From: CAYQJC01 sp964417825
GTDB taxonomy: Bacteria > Patescibacteriota > Minisyncoccia > Minisyncoccales > CG1-02-41-26
DNA: 11,970 nt
NCBI GenBank assembly: GCA_964417825.1
Contig: CAYQJC010000020.1
Coordinates: 1 to 11,970 of the forward strand
Direction of reading: 5' to 3'
The position numbers were made by a program, and so were the translations under genes. Shown here one piece after another: positions 11,654-11,970 of the stretch (the first letter of the stretch is position 1; every line of letters starts with the position of its first letter). Below the pieces are notes generated by a model. That model ran no database searches. It saw only the letters and a program-made list of their open reading frames with translations, and was not told the origin of the DNA.

Positions 11654-11970
11654 TTATTTAAGATTGACTCTAAATTCATAACCGTGTTTTTTAAAATTCA
11701 GTTTTTCATAAAAGTGGTGAACTTCAGGCCGAGAGAAACGGGAGGTGCAGATTAATTTATAACAGTTAGCTTCTTTAGCTTTCTCTATTAATGCTTTCAT
11801 AATTTTTGTGCCATACCCTTTGCCTCTTTCTCCTTCTTGAACATAAACATCTTCCACCAAACCAAAAGGTTCTTTATGTAAATCGTTTTTCAAAATATAA
11901 AGCCGGGCTCTCGCCATTTCTTGATTATCTTTTAAAATTGTAAACTTTAGGCCCTTTCCAGAAATTTTTT
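11654..11970 (-). CDS. GNAT-family N-acetyltransferase, 5' end outside window
   Basis: The frame is open to the right edge, with an in-frame ATG at 11917 that is probably internal: the residues before it, FTILKDNQE, continue the fold naturally. About 105 residues are present. The GNAT acetyl-CoA motif A is ERGKGYGTKIMKALIEKAKE with the RGKGYG loop. It is preceded by GLVEDVYVQE, the strand that feeds motif A, and followed by KLICTSRFSRPEVHHFYEKLNFKKHGYEF, typical of motif B. The acceptor is unknown. The gene stops 26 nt before the LOG-like gene start. Confidence 0.9.
   Translation of the reverse strand, partial: KISGKGLKFTILKDNQEMARARLYILKNDLHKEPFGLVEDVYVQEGERGKGYGTKIMKALIEKAKEANCYKLICTSRFSRPEVHHFYEKLNFKKHGYEFRVNLK

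Noticed and set aside
11479..11661. Plus-strand open frame at the LOG-like gene's 5' end
   Set aside because: Antisense shadow with no family resemblance.
1..11970. tRNA, rRNA or other large structured RNA gene
   Set aside because: All gaps are under 170 bp and none shows a T-loop-like GGTTCRA with a matching acceptor stem; read by eye only, so a covariance-model search could still find a small RNA.

Overview
The window is AT-rich bacterial chromosome, densely packed, with 20 of 21 called genes on the minus strand and no rRNA, tRNA, CRISPR array or recognisable mobile-element gene. Short proteins, very short leaders, scarce Shine-Dalgarno sequences and the gene content (a DUF5652-type membrane protein, an ATP-cone protein with an acidic tail, a stand-alone EF-Tu domain-2-like protein, single-domain RimP) suggest a Candidate Phyla Radiation (Patescibacteria) genome, perhaps a parcubacterium. 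That placement is inference from gene types, not from a marker gene.

Layout in minus-strand transcription order, from the right edge. A GNAT acetyltransferase cut by the edge (11654-11970), a LOG-like Rossmann protein (11055-11627), an EF-Tu domain-2-like protein (10749-11015), an MgtC-like membrane protein (10178-10636) and an amino-acid permease (9037-10173) end at a clear intrinsic terminator (8969-9001). Two arrays of 7-bp repeats bracket the EF-like gene, and each array reads into the stop codon of the gene before it. Next come an ATP-cone protein, a GC-rich hairpin, a small DUF5652-like membrane protein, an easily missed 30-residue basic peptide resembling mS38/COX24, and a RimP that consists only of its N-terminal domain. 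Then follow glutamate racemase, a possible attenuator, and a tight run of six genes: DUF6485 cysteine-rich protein, TIM-barrel-like protein, NUDIX hydrolase, YjbQ, PlsC-like acyltransferase and an unrecognised five-cysteine protein. This run ends at a GC-rich hairpin shared with the only plus-strand gene (3546-3737). Divergent from that gene lies a second minus-strand run: threonylcarbamoyl-AMP synthase, DUF362 iron-sulfur protein, 3-methyladenine DNA glycosylase, SIMPL-domain protein and a membrane-anchored PEBP-family protein cut by the left edge.

Most genes serve housekeeping roles: tRNA t6A modification, base-excision repair, D-glutamate supply for peptidoglycan, phospholipid acylation, nucleotide sanitation, and amino-acid and possibly ion transport. 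I see no defence system, secondary-metabolite cluster or prophage. The more unusual content is small: the mS38-like peptide beside the truncated RimP, two copies of one GC-rich hairpin element at gene ends, the heptad-repeat arrays, and a terminator with a competing hairpin downstream of murI.
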